Assembly (NCBI GenBank): GCA_933228895.1
Contig: OW121851.1
Location: forward strand, 132,293,624 to 132,357,623
Direction: 5' to 3'
Length of the DNA: 64,000 nt
Origin: Platycnemis pennipes
Taxonomy: Eukaryota; Arthropoda; Insecta; Odonata; Platycnemididae
In this document: in pieces, positions 1 through 9,445 of the stretch
Numbering within the stretch: the first letter of the stretch is position 1
How the letters are laid out: each line of letters begins with the position of its first letter
Program-made: the position numbers and the translations under genes
Notes under the pieces: generated by a model
Told to the model about the DNA's origin: nothing
Seen by the model: the letters and a program-made list of their open reading frames with translations, nothing else
Databases searched by the model: none

Positions 1-134
1 AGGAGTCAGGCTTGAGTGATGGCTGGGGCGCTGACGGCTCTGGAGGCGCTGAAGGTTCTGGAAACCCGCTAACCTCCCAAACGATATGCGTATTCACAAT
101 GAGGATGAACTCCGAACGAAAATATCGATGAACC
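1..134 (+). other. Open frame running off the left edge, possible exon end
   Basis: The frame starting at base 3 is open from the window edge to a TGA at 132-134. It encodes about 43 residues, the first 20 rich in Gly, Ser, Ala and Asp. The first 70 bases are much more GC-rich than what follows, which would fit the end of a coding exon, but I see no clear splice donor and recognise no domain. A short motif at about 66-86 (CCGCTAAC, one variable base, TCCCAAACGAT) recurs at about 186-205, which suggests a local duplication. This could equally be chance. Confidence 0.12.
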
Positions 135-2078
135 TTAGAAGTATCGAAACAACCCCTTCGATTTAAATACATAATATGCTTCTATCCGCTAACGTCCCAA
201 ACGATTGGGTCTTTAATTCGGACAATGCAATCCTTGATTTTTTGGGGTGGTATGTGGATCGTCTCGATCTTGTGCCTGACCAATATATTATTGGCCGTAA
301 AAAAACAAAATCATTCTTCTACCTTATTTTCACTGAATATCATTTCTGTCTTATTAACTCATCCTCCTAAGTTTCCTAGTATTTTCCTCCTATTCTGCTT
401 ATATCAATTCTATTATGCACATTTTTTGAGCATGGGAATTAATCTGGAGTTGGTTCATTTTTTGCTGTTAAACTGTTCTTCTCCGAATAGTGTGTTATTT
501 TATTTTTATTGGTGGCTTAAGCCATCGCGTATCTAAATAAATAAAATAATAGTACTTTTTATACCTGTTGCAATAGTTGTGCGCCTTTCAAGGGGAAAAT
601 TGGTGGAAATATTTCAGCAAAACGTTTTCGTTGTTGGCTGTGAGGGGTTTCGCATTCTCAAATAATAATCCAACATATCTTATTAATTGGAAATCATATT
701 CATAACTTTTATATTCACAAATTATGTTTTCTATTTCTATCGAGAGTGTTATTTCTTATTTCACTCATTACAGCAGTTAAAGATGAATTGATCTCATTCA
801 TATATTTTTACGAACAAAGCTTCATGCATTCTTACCCTTGCACTATGTAATCCAGATTTTTATTTAATGTGTAATTTACGTCGATTTTTTTCTGTTTTTT
901 TTTCGAGCGTCGCTAAGGCCATTGCTATTTTTTCCTCCAAATTAAATCATTGACGATGTTTAAACAGTTCGTCCTTTAAAGATACCTCAGATTGTTGCTT
1001 GCTAAATTATCATTCAAGGCGATATTTAGCTCAATGTCTCTCTTCAATGTTATTTTCAATTTATTTGAACCTTTTCAGTATTTCATAAGCTTAGATCTGA
1101 AAGTAACGGACTGATTATTGAAATCACTTAATATATCAAGACCATTACGAATCATGTTTTTCAGCATCTCAAGTGTATGCATTAGATTAAATTAGGCTTC
1201 ATTAAGTATAATGTTTCCTTTTGTTGGTTTATAAGTTAAAATCATCATCATAACTTATCGTACTGTATAATTATGACATCAAATCACAGTAATTTTACTC
1301 GGGATAGATGTCCATACAATCAATTTGCATAGGTAGCTGGAAATTATTAAAAATATTGTTTGTATCTATTCTAGAAATAGTACTAACGCCAAGAATATGA
1401 CGGCATTAGTGGAAGCTGATGGAGGCGATAAAGCTAAAAAAATGTTGATTGGATACAGTTCTGAATTTACGTTTCTGAGGTTCATCATTTTTCTCTCTCT
1501 CCCTGTTTCACTCACCCTTCATTTCAACACTTTCCCTTCCCTAAAGAAAATATTTTTTTAACCATTATCATCATCGTTAATCATGACGCGTCTCTTGCCT
1601 TGTTTTCTCCCTTTATGAAGCCCAATACACTTTACAGCCTTTTCAAGAATTTTGGGTTAAGTCCTGAAAAGAAGCGTCAGCGATAGTCAGTGTAATATAT
1701 TTTTTGCGATCGCCAGAACTTCAAGTTTTTTGTACCCTTTTGTTAGGGCTATGGCTCCGTGAAAAGCTTTTGTTGTGTGCAGTTAGTAGCCGGCGGGGGA
1801 GTGAGGGGACTTGTTACATATTTCCAGCATATATTGTTTCCCAAGAGGTGTTCGAAATGTACACACTCGGTGCTTTCATGGCTTGCTTCTGCTTTCATTT
1901 TTCGTGACAATGCATTTTTTCCTACTTGGGCTTTTTTGGAGGGAGGTGAGTTAATTGAGAATGACAGCGCAAAATCATCAATCAAGTAAAATTAACGAAA
2001 CGTTTCATGTCCTTTGGCGAGATTTTTTCGCTCTTTTTAATGCATGTAGATACAACCACTCCGTTAAAACCTGGTTCC
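135..2078. other. AT-rich non-coding stretch
   Basis: Only short, unrecognised open frames occur here, with many A/T homopolymers. I see no RNA gene, transposon terminus or conserved domain. It is the left flank of the 494-bp duplication. Confidence 0.5.
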
Positions 2079-2572
2079 ATCATCATCTTTCGACGGTGAA
2101 TAATCCCCCGAAATGTGCATTTTGAAGAATTGTTTTTATTCGATGCCCTAAAAAATATTGCGCATCGTTACAGTTATTGGAATCGTATTCAAAATAAGTA
2201 TATATTATATATATTTAAAGTATACAAAAGAATTATATATTATATATATACAGATTATATTCATTTAGTTAATGAATTTGGAATTTTAATAATGTGTGTA
2301 AACCAAGTAGGTACATGTCTTTGCTCTAGCGACCTTTATGATACTATATTTTTCTGTTGAATTTGTGTATTAGTGAAGTATTTTCTAATAAATGTCATCA
2401 TATTTTTACTTTGGAACAAATTACAAAATATTATTATCATTTTGCGCCATGTGTGTCTGTAGCATGAATGGCTCGTATTTTTGCGTAGTTTAGAAAGTCT
2501 AGCATTAGAAGATATTCAAACGAAAGAAGTCGTATGCCCAGCATAGTGGGCATAGCATGCCCACTGGAAAAA
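2079..2572. repeat. Left copy of a 494-bp direct duplication flanking the BEL/Pao element
   Basis: This segment runs from ATCATCATC to CTGGAAAAA and is base-for-base identical, as far as I can read, to 8952-9445 on the other side of the retrotransposon (constant offset 6873). It is AT-rich, with a TATATA-rich core around 2199-2257. It ends with a small hairpin, AGTGGGCA and TGCCCACT around a 5-nt loop, at 2545-2565. An 81-codon open frame at 2115-2360 resembles nothing I know and is probably chance. Identity of the two copies means the duplication is young. Formally it occupies the place of a target-site duplication, but it is about a hundred times too long for one made by a retroviral-type integrase. 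Confidence 0.9.
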
Positions 2573-2616
2573 TTGTTTTGTGTTTTGTGTTTTTGTTTGT
2601 TTTCAAATGGTTCAAT
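2573..2616. other. T/G-rich filler between left duplicate and 5' LTR core
   Basis: These 44 bp are almost pure T and G at first and then carry TTTCAAATGGT, which recurs in the LTR at about 2623-2633. Nothing equivalent precedes the 3' LTR, where the polypurine tract is followed by TGTTCAGTTGTG. The 5' copy reads GGTTCAATTTGTG at the same place, so the extreme LTR terminus is altered. Short templated filler of this sort is typical of end-joining or template-switch repair; that mechanism is an inference. Confidence 0.6.
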
Positions 2617-2948
2617 TTGTGTTTTCAAATGGTATGTCAAGGTTGAGCCGCGCCACCACTCGGCGGTGCCACTGGACTTCGGTTTTCGTTTATCATTTGT
2701 TTGTGTGCCTAGTGAGTGGATGTTGAATGAGTGTGTAAGTGAGTCTACCTGTGAACGCTGAGCAGTGAGGATCAAGTGAAAGAAGCAACCCTGTGGAGTC
2801 CAGCTGCTTGCCGCATCGCCATCGGTCGGGAGGGCACGCGATCGGTGAGTGGCAGATTGTCGTGGCTCAACCTTTTGTTGCTAATAATTTCGTAAATGCA
2901 AATTATACAGTCCACTTCGAGATAGAAGTTCACCTTCGGAAGTGATCA
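2617..2948 (+). repeat. 5' long terminal repeat (332-bp core)
   Basis: This is identical to 8620-8951 (offset 6003) and ends in TGATCA directly before the primer-binding site. It is expected to carry the element's promoter and RNA 3'-end signals. I see no TATA box and no AATAAA inside it, so it may use a TATA-less initiator promoter, as many BEL/Pao elements seem to. It contains a strong splice-donor-like GTGAGT at 2845-2850. No LTR mismatches were seen, which places the insertion as very recent or still segregating. Confidence 0.92.
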
Positions 2949-2950
2949 TA

Positions 2951-2967
2951 TGGTCCTTCGGGCCGGA
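2951..2967 (+). other. Primer-binding site, complementary to tRNA-Tyr
   Basis: TGGTCCTTCGGGCCGGA starts two bases after the LTR. Its complement, TCCGGCCCGAAGGACCA, differs by one base from the usual animal tRNA-Tyr 3' end (TCCGGCTCGAAGGA plus CCA). The position, the leading TGG pairing with CCA and the length are those of a minus-strand primer site. The identification of tRNA-Tyr rests on my knowledge of the conserved tRNA sequence and was not checked against this genome. Confidence 0.75.
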
Positions 2968-3045
2968 TATCGTTAAATATCAGTGTAGATATCGATAGGA
3001 TTTGGTCGGTTGTTCACCCTTGCTTGGTTTAACAGGTAGCTGAAA

Positions 3046-6000
3046 ATGCCGGCGATCGACGACTTAGAGTTTCGTATTGCATCTCTCCTTGCGAAGATGG
3101 TTCGTATCGATAATGTCGCCAAAGAGTTCGAAAAGAATGCGAGTGATGTAAAACAGAGGAATTTATTACGAGCTATGACAGACCAGGTTGATAAAATTGC
3201 AGACGATTTTAATGAGGGCATTCCAAAATTAGCTGCGTTGTACGCGAAACAGTCCCCTCCGATTGAAAGGGACAAAGAATTGCGTAAGAGGACTGAGGAG
3301 TTCGAGGCGATGTTCTACAATACGAAGGCAATCCTCCTCACTCACTTCCCCGATGTGGAGCCTCGCTTAAGGTCAACGGGGAATCATGCTGCCGTGGAGA
3401 GTAATGTTAGTCATGCAGTAGCGCTCCCTAAACTCGATTTGATAGAGTTTAATGGTAATTTAATGCAATGGCAGGCATTTTATGATTTATACCTATCCGC
3501 GGTGCATGATAATCCTTCATTGAGTGACGTGCAGAAATTTTTGTACCTCAAATCTGTTCTTAAAGGGGAAGCATTGTCGTGTGTCTCATCCCTACCTGTG
3601 TCCTCGGGAAATTATTCGGTCGCGTGGGAGAGTTTGAAATCACGCTATATGGATCCTAATAGGCTGACAAATGCCTATCTGGAGGCTCTGTTTGATATGA
3701 CCCCAATCAGCAGGGAAGCTCAAGCTATTCGTAAATTTTGCACGTTAATCACTGAGTATGTTGGTGCGTTAAGCGCTGTGGGGCACAATGTCGAAAGTTG
3801 GTCTGTATTAATGATTTTTCTGTTGCGTCGAAAACTCAATTCCGTGTTGCGAGAGCGATGGGAAAAGATAGCATTGAACGTTGTAGAGCCGTCTTTACAA
3901 ACCTTTTTTGATTTTTTGAATGAGGAAGCCAAAGTTTTGGAGGCATCTTCATCGTTACCGGTGGAAACTGGATTGCATAAAAGGACCCATAAGCCAGCAC
4001 AATCGTTTAGAAAATCTACGAGTATGGTTGTTAACACGGACAGCCAGAAATCGTGCCCAAATTGTTCATTGTCGCACTCATTGGAGAAATGCAGGAAGTT
4101 TTTGAAATTACCTGTGGGTTCTCGGCTGAGGGTAGTAAAAGCAAAAGGTTGTTGTCTAGTTTGTTTTAGCCAAGAACACTTTTTAAAAGATTGTGAAGTC
4201 CAACAGCCATGCCCCAACTGTAAAATGCGACATAATGAATTGCTTTGCTTTGCCAATCGTGGGAACTCAAGTTCGAAATTTGAGGCTAAAGGTAATGCTA
4301 CGGCAGAGTATCGACAGCATAACCCTCCATTAGCGAGCGCGGACTCAGGCGAGACGAAAAAAAATCCGGTTAACGAGGTTTCCACACTTCAAACTTGCAC
4401 TCATCGGTCGGGGTCCGTAGTGATGCTTGCAACTGCTAGGGCAATCGTATTGGATACTAATGGCAAAGGTCGTGCCATTAAACTCTTGCTTGACACCGCA
4501 AGTCAGGGAACATTTATCACTGAATCCTGCGTTCGGCGGTTAGGGCTAAATTCCAATAAAATTAGAACGCCCATCTTCGGGTTTGGAAATAATAACGCCG
4601 TAGTATCCTCTGGAATGGTCAGTTTGAAAATAAAGCCTTCCTCCCAAAGCACGTTGAAATATGATATCAACGCTATGGTGGTCCCTCATATTGCTCAGTG
4701 TCCAAAAATATCGGTCGTTAATAGAACATGGCCGCATATTGTGGGATTGAAACTTGCGGACCCGAGGTATTACGATGAGGAAACGATAGATGTACTATTA
4801 GGCGCCGAATGGTTTGCGCGCGTGGTAGTTGACGCGCCAATAATTGGGCCGGCAGGGACACCTGACATTTTACCTACAGTTTTTGGTCATTGCCTGATAG
4901 GGAAAATCGAAAATATCGATAATAAAATCCAGGTGTTTTGCTCAACGCTAGGTGAGAGCATTGAAAGTTTAGTGCGAAAGTTCTGGGAATATGAGGAACC
5001 TCCGAGGAGATACCAGTGCAGTCCGGAAGATGATGCTTGTGAACAACACTATCAGAAAAATGTAGCTCGTGAATGTAAACAATATGTTGTTCGGCTACCT
5101 TTTATTACAGATATACCAGAATTGGGACAAAGTTATGGTTTAGCTCTGCAAAGATTTTATATGCTAGAAAATAGATTGAAGAAAAACGCCGCTTTACGAG
5201 CCAAGTATAATGAATTTATGAAGGATTACATTACGCAAGGCCATATGATTGAGGCATCTGGTCCCCCATCGGTACTGTCTTACTACATTCCGCACCATTG
5301 TATTTATCGCTCGACGGAGGAATTCGCTCGATTTAGGGTGGTTTTCGATTGTTCAATGAAAACCACTAATGGCATATCATTGAACGATGTGTTATATAAG
5401 GGACCCAAATTGCAAGTGGATCTAATCGATATATTAACACGATTTAGATTGCATGAGGTTGTGGTGATCGCAGATATCCGCCAAATGTATAGAAACATTA
5501 AACTGCATCCGGACAATTACGACATGCAACGGATATTTTGGAGATTTAGTCCCGAGGAGGATTTGCGAGAGTACTGCTTGACCACCGTAACTTATGGACT
5601 GAAATCGGCCCCGTTTTTGGCAATTCGTACACTTCATCAGTTGGTATGCGATGAAGGTGTAGAATATCCAGTTGCATCTCGAATTATTAGAGAAAATACG
5701 TATATGGACGACATAGTTTCCTCATTTCGAACCATCGACGAAGGGTTAAAATTGCAGTGTCAATTAAAGAAGCTTTTGGATCGTGGAGGCTTTGAGTTGC
5801 GCAAATGGTTGAGCAATAAGGTCGAACTGCTAAAAAATGTACCCTCAGAGTTTTGTATTCTGAAACCGGAGGTATTTACTTTTCAATATGAAAACCAACC
5901 TGCCGCGGAAATTTTGGGTTTGACTTGGAATCCTAGAAAGGATAATTTTTCGTATAAGTTTGTTGCTGGGTTTGGTGATATTACGAAAAGAACCATATTG

Positions 6001-8274
6001 TCGGAGGTTGCCCGCTTGTTCGATCCGCTTGGTTTTATTAGTCCCGTCACATTTTATGGAAAATGGCTTATTCAGTATCTTTGGCATAGCGGACTTGATT
6101 GGGATGACCCTCTTCCAGAGGAAGTAGTTGCCAAATGGAGGCAATTCCGCAGTGAGTTACCACTCATTTCGAAATTTGAATTACGCCGTTGCTTGAATTT
6201 AGACTCGGAAATCGACCTGCAGTTACATGCTTTTGCGGATAGTTCTGAGAGGGGCTATGCTGCGGTGGTTTATTTACGAGGTGTGAAGGCCGATCAGACT
6301 GTTGCTACCTCATTACTGATAGCTAAGTCAAAGGTAGCACCGATCAAGCGGATATCACTGCCTCGATTAGAATTGTTAGGCCTTGTTTTAGCTACTAACC
6401 TTATTGAGTATGCCAGAGATATATTGCGCCATCACTGCATAATTTCAGATGTTGTCGTATGGAGTGATTCTATGGTTGCTCTTCAGTGGGTAAAGTCGTC
6501 ACCTCACCGCTGGAAATCCTTTATTGCAAATAGAGTGACGCTGATTCAAGAGAAATTATCTCCAAACAAATTTCGGTATGTGCCATCAGACTCTAACCCT
6601 AGTGACATAGCATCGAGAGGAGCCCTTCCTCGTCAATTTATCGAGGACGCGAGTTGGGTGACGGGCCCGTTATGGCTGAGTCAACCATTGGAGGGGTGGC
6701 CGAGGGCTCCAAAACTAGCTAACCACACGGAGTGTGATGCCCTTGAAGTGGAAGCTCGAACAATTAATCTCCATACGGTACTAGAACAGGATACACTAGC
6801 TTGGTTGTTGAAGTTTTCCTCGTTTTCACGCTTGAAGAGAATTACTGCATATTGCCTGCGGTTCATTCATAATTGTAAGCAGCCCAAGGAGAAACATAGT
6901 GGTTATCTCACTACGGAAGAATTAGCACAGGCAGAGGTGCGTTTGGTAATTTTAGTGCAACGAATTGAATTTCAAAAGGAATTAGATTTATTAAGAAAAG
7001 AAGTAGTGCCCAGTCGGTTGAGAAATTTGAACCCATTCTTAGATAAGGAAGGAGTCCTAAGGGTTGGAGGCCGATTGAAGCATGCCAAGATTGCATTCAA
7101 CCAGAAACACCCAATGCTGCTTCCGAAGTCTCATCATTTAACGACTTTGATTATTGATTATTATCATGAGGTTCACCTACACCCTGGCTCACTTCATTTG
7201 CACTGCCTTATCCAGGCGAAATTTTGGATCATAAATGCTAGAGAGGTTATTCGTCGGAGAATATTGCACTGCATGAAATGCTTTCATGCAAACCCCAAAC
7301 CGAAAGAGCAGTTTATGGGTAATCTACCTCCCTCTCGATTGGAGAAAATTAATGCATTTGGCATAACAGGCGTGGACATTGGTGGGCCGTATGCCCTAAA
7401 AATGGGAAAAATACGCAAAGCAAAGATATTAAATGGATATATTTGCTTGTTTGTTTGTTTCGCAACAAGGGCAATACATTTGGAACTTGTCTCGGATTTG
7501 AGTTCCGATTGTTTCTTAGCCGCATTAAGGCGGTTTATTTCGCGAAGAGGCGCCGTGACCGAAATTCATAGCGACAATGGAACGAATTTTGTAGGGGCGC
7601 AGAGAAAGATGGCGACTTGGAGGAAAGTAACGTCATCAGCTGACTTCAATAGTAGAGCCGAACGGTATCTGGGTGATAGAGGAATCGCATGGAGATTCAT
7701 ACCTCCTGGCAGCCCCCATATGGGAGGACTATGGGAAGCCGGTGTAAAGTCGGTGAAAAGACATTTGGCAGCATCACTCGGCGATCAAGTACTAACTTAC
7801 GAAGAATTCTACACAGTACTCGTTCAGATAGAAGCTGTATTGAACTCGAGACCTATTACTCCAGTTAGTACGGATCCTACCGATGTCGAGGCTCTTACTC
7901 CCGGCCACTTTCTCCTGCAAGAGCCAATTTACACACTTCCTGAAGAACCGGAGCATGGTCCAGGGGGATATAGAAGGCGATGGAGTTTACTGCAACAAGT
8001 AGTGGCGACATTCTGGAGGCGATGGCAGGACGATTATCTAATTACTCTCCAGAGGCGAGAGAAATGGACTACCAAAAGTAGTAATATTAAGGAGGGCGAC
8101 CTAGTAATATTGAAGGACCCGAAATGTAGCCCTTGTAGGTGGCGACTTGGTCGAATTAGCAATTGTTTCCCAGGAACGGATGGCCTAGTTAGAGTCGCTG
8201 AGGTTAAAACCAAGCAGGGGGTGTATAGACGGTCAGTGAAGGACTTATGTCCATTACCAATAAAAGATAATTAA
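3046..8274 (+). CDS. BEL/Pao Gag-Pol polyprotein, 1742 residues
   Basis: A single uninterrupted frame encodes the proteins for particle assembly, polyprotein cleavage, reverse transcription and integration. About residues 128-300 match the Pao-type Gag region (DUF1759). Cys/His knuckle motifs lie at 336-402. A retropepsin-like protease (DUF1758) has its DTAS motif at 483-486. The reverse transcriptase has D810 in VVIADIRQMY and YMDD at 886-889, followed by the peptidase-A17/Pao region (about 900-1050). RNase H carries D1065, E1109 and D1141. The integrase has an HHCC zinc finger (H1363/1364 to C1409 and C1412) and catalytic D1444, D1510 and E1564, then a C-terminal DUF5641-type domain from about 1646. 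I see no stop, frameshift or missing catalytic residue, so the element looks potentially autonomous. The ATG lies 97 bp after the LTR, ahead of all recognised domains. There is no separate gag stop or envelope gene, as is usual in this superfamily. Confidence 0.96.
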   Translation: MPAIDDLEFRIASLLAKMVRIDNVAKEFEKNASDVKQRNLLRAMTDQVDKIADDFNEGIPKLAALYAKQSPPIERDKELRKRTEEFEAMFYNTKAILLTHFPDVEPRLRSTGNHAAVESNVSHAVALPKLDLIEFNGNLMQWQAFYDLYLSAVHDNPSLSDVQKFLYLKSVLKGEALSCVSSLPVSSGNYSVAWESLKSRYMDPNRLTNAYLEALFDMTPISREAQAIRKFCTLITEYVGALSAVGHNVESWSVLMIFLLRRKLNSVLRERWEKIALNVVEPSLQTFFDFLNEEAKVLEASSSLPVETGLHKRTHKPAQSFRKSTSMVVNTDSQKSCPNCSLSHSLEKCRKFLKLPVGSRLRVVKAKGCCLVCFSQEHFLKDCEVQQPCPNCKMRHNELLCFANRGNSSSKFEAKGNATAEYRQHNPPLASADSGETKKNPVNEVSTLQTCTHRSGSVVMLATARAIVLDTNGKGRAIKLLLDTASQGTFITESCVRRLGLNSNKIRTPIFGFGNNNAVVSSGMVSLKIKPSSQSTLKYDINAMVVPHIAQCPKISVVNRTWPHIVGLKLADPRYYDEETIDVLLGAEWFARVVVDAPIIGPAGTPDILPTVFGHCLIGKIENIDNKIQVFCSTLGESIESLVRKFWEYEEPPRRYQCSPEDDACEQHYQKNVARECKQYVVRLPFITDIPELGQSYGLALQRFYMLENRLKKNAALRAKYNEFMKDYITQGHMIEASGPPSVLSYYIPHHCIYRSTEEFARFRVVFDCSMKTTNGISLNDVLYKGPKLQVDLIDILTRFRLHEVVVIADIRQMYRNIKLHPDNYDMQRIFWRFSPEEDLREYCLTTVTYGLKSAPFLAIRTLHQLVCDEGVEYPVASRIIRENTYMDDIVSSFRTIDEGLKLQCQLKKLLDRGGFELRKWLSNKVELLKNVPSEFCILKPEVFTFQYENQPAAEILGLTWNPRKDNFSYKFVAGFGDITKRTILSEVARLFDPLGFISPVTFYGKWLIQYLWHSGLDWDDPLPEEVVAKWRQFRSELPLISKFELRRCLNLDSEIDLQLHAFADSSERGYAAVVYLRGVKADQTVATSLLIAKSKVAPIKRISLPRLELLGLVLATNLIEYARDILRHHCIISDVVVWSDSMVALQWVKSSPHRWKSFIANRVTLIQEKLSPNKFRYVPSDSNPSDIASRGALPRQFIEDASWVTGPLWLSQPLEGWPRAPKLANHTECDALEVEARTINLHTVLEQDTLAWLLKFSSFSRLKRITAYCLRFIHNCKQPKEKHSGYLTTEELAQAEVRLVILVQRIEFQKELDLLRKEVVPSRLRNLNPFLDKEGVLRVGGRLKHAKIAFNQKHPMLLPKSHHLTTLIIDYYHEVHLHPGSLHLHCLIQAKFWIINAREVIRRRILHCMKCFHANPKPKEQFMGNLPPSRLEKINAFGITGVDIGGPYALKMGKIRKAKILNGYICLFVCFATRAIHLELVSDLSSDCFLAALRRFISRRGAVTEIHSDNGTNFVGAQRKMATWRKVTSSADFNSRAERYLGDRGIAWRFIPPGSPHMGGLWEAGVKSVKRHLAASLGDQVLTYEEFYTVLVQIEAVLNSRPITPVSTDPTDVEALTPGHFLLQEPIYTLPEEPEHGPGGYRRRWSLLQQVVATFWRRWQDDYLITLQRREKWTTKSSNIKEGDLVILKDPKCSPCRWRLGRISNCFPGTDGLVRVAEVKTKQGVYRRSVKDLCPLPIKDN

Positions 8275-8598
8275 TGTTAGTGAGTAGGATTCGGTAGTGT
8301 AGTAAAGTTAGGTTTGTTTATTTAGTTGACTGTTGGTTATTAGTATTTGTGAACCTTTCCGTGGGCTTCCCCTTCCTTATAAATCTCCTTGATAGCCCCC
8401 TTGGAGTGAAGATAAATCCTTTCCCCTTTTTGTTTTTTGGTTTTTGTTTTCCATGTTTTTCCCTTTCCCATTGTGTGATTTAGTTAGTTTGGATCATATG
8501 ATCACATCGAAGGGGGAAGTACCCTAATTGTTTGATTTTCTATTTCTCAATTAATATAATTATTGTCTAGTTGGTTTGTTGTTTTTGGAACGTTGTTC
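8275..8598 (+). other. 3' untranslated part of the BEL/Pao internal region
   Basis: This is a T-rich non-coding segment between the polyprotein stop and the polypurine tract. It ends in a short palindrome, GGAACGTTGTTCC (8587-8599), immediately before the tract. No further open frame, such as an envelope gene, is present. Confidence 0.8.
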
Positions 8599-8612
8599 CA
8601 AGGGCGGGGGAA
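8599..8612 (+). other. Polypurine tract
   Basis: CAAGGGCGGGGGAA lies immediately before the TG that opens the 3' LTR. It is purine-rich apart from C8599 and one internal C, and sits where plus-strand DNA synthesis is primed in LTR elements. Confidence 0.8.
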
Positions 8613-8951
8613 TGTTCAGTTGTGTTTTCAAATGGTATGTCAAGGTTGAGCCGCGCCACCACTCGGCGGTGCCACTGGACTTCGGTTTTCGTTTATCATT
8701 TGTTTGTGTGCCTAGTGAGTGGATGTTGAATGAGTGTGTAAGTGAGTCTACCTGTGAACGCTGAGCAGTGAGGATCAAGTGAAAGAAGCAACCCTGTGGA
8801 GTCCAGCTGCTTGCCGCATCGCCATCGGTCGGGAGGGCACGCGATCGGTGAGTGGCAGATTGTCGTGGCTCAACCTTTTGTTGCTAATAATTTCGTAAAT
8901 GCAAATTATACAGTCCACTTCGAGATAGAAGTTCACCTTCGGAAGTGATCA
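8613..8951 (+). repeat. 3' long terminal repeat
   Basis: It begins TGTTCAG after the polypurine tract and ends TGATCA. Bases 8620-8951 are identical to 2617-2948. The first seven bases are probably the true LTR terminus, which the 5' copy lacks in this form. The right copy of the 494-bp duplication starts at the very next base. Confidence 0.92.
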
Positions 8952-9445
8952 ATCATCATCTTTCGACGGTGAATAATCCCCCGAAATGTGCATTTTGAAG
9001 AATTGTTTTTATTCGATGCCCTAAAAAATATTGCGCATCGTTACAGTTATTGGAATCGTATTCAAAATAAGTATATATTATATATATTTAAAGTATACAA
9101 AAGAATTATATATTATATATATACAGATTATATTCATTTAGTTAATGAATTTGGAATTTTAATAATGTGTGTAAACCAAGTAGGTACATGTCTTTGCTCT
9201 AGCGACCTTTATGATACTATATTTTTCTGTTGAATTTGTGTATTAGTGAAGTATTTTCTAATAAATGTCATCATATTTTTACTTTGGAACAAATTACAAA
9301 ATATTATTATCATTTTGCGCCATGTGTGTCTGTAGCATGAATGGCTCGTATTTTTGCGTAGTTTAGAAAGTCTAGCATTAGAAGATATTCAAACGAAAGA
9401 AGTCGTATGCCCAGCATAGTGGGCATAGCATGCCCACTGGAAAAA
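8952..9445. repeat. Right copy of the 494-bp direct duplication
   Basis: Identical to 2079-2572 and joined directly to the 3' LTR with no intervening bases. The LTR end (GATCA) and the start of the repeat (ATCATC) share the microhomology ATCA. Its terminal hairpin lies at 9418-9438. On this side an 8-base direct repeat AAGTCGTA (9400-9407 and 9444-9451) brackets the hairpin, as if a tiny palindromic insert had been acquired before the duplication. Confidence 0.9.

Larger units (their letters stand above)
2573..8951 (+). mobile_element. BEL/Pao LTR retrotransposon, apparently complete
   Basis: In order the element has a 5' LTR (332-bp core 2617-2948), a tRNA-Tyr-type primer site (2951-2967), a short leader, one uninterrupted Gag-Pol frame (3046-8274), about 325 bp of AT- and T-rich 3' region, a polypurine tract (8599-8612) and the 3' LTR (8613-8951). 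The domain order Gag, zinc knuckles, aspartic protease, RT, RNase H, integrase is that of the BEL/Pao superfamily, and there is no envelope-like frame. LTR identity and the intact frame indicate a recent insertion. Its flanks are abnormal: there is no 4-6 bp target duplication, and a 494-bp direct repeat takes its place. The first 44 bases (2573-2616) are a T/G-rich stretch with no counterpart in the 3' LTR, so the exact 5' boundary is uncertain. Confidence 0.93.

Noticed and set aside
2115..2360. 81-codon frame in both copies of the 494-bp duplication
   Set aside because: Exists twice only because the DNA is duplicated; AT-rich Tyr/Ile-rich translation without family resemblance.
2545..2572. 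Helitron-type 3' end (hairpin near the end of the 494-bp unit)
   Set aside because: No CTRR terminus after the hairpin and no TC start at the other end.
8275..8598. Envelope-like third frame in the BEL/Pao element
   Set aside because: The space between the polyprotein stop and the polypurine tract is about 325 bp of T-rich DNA without a frame.
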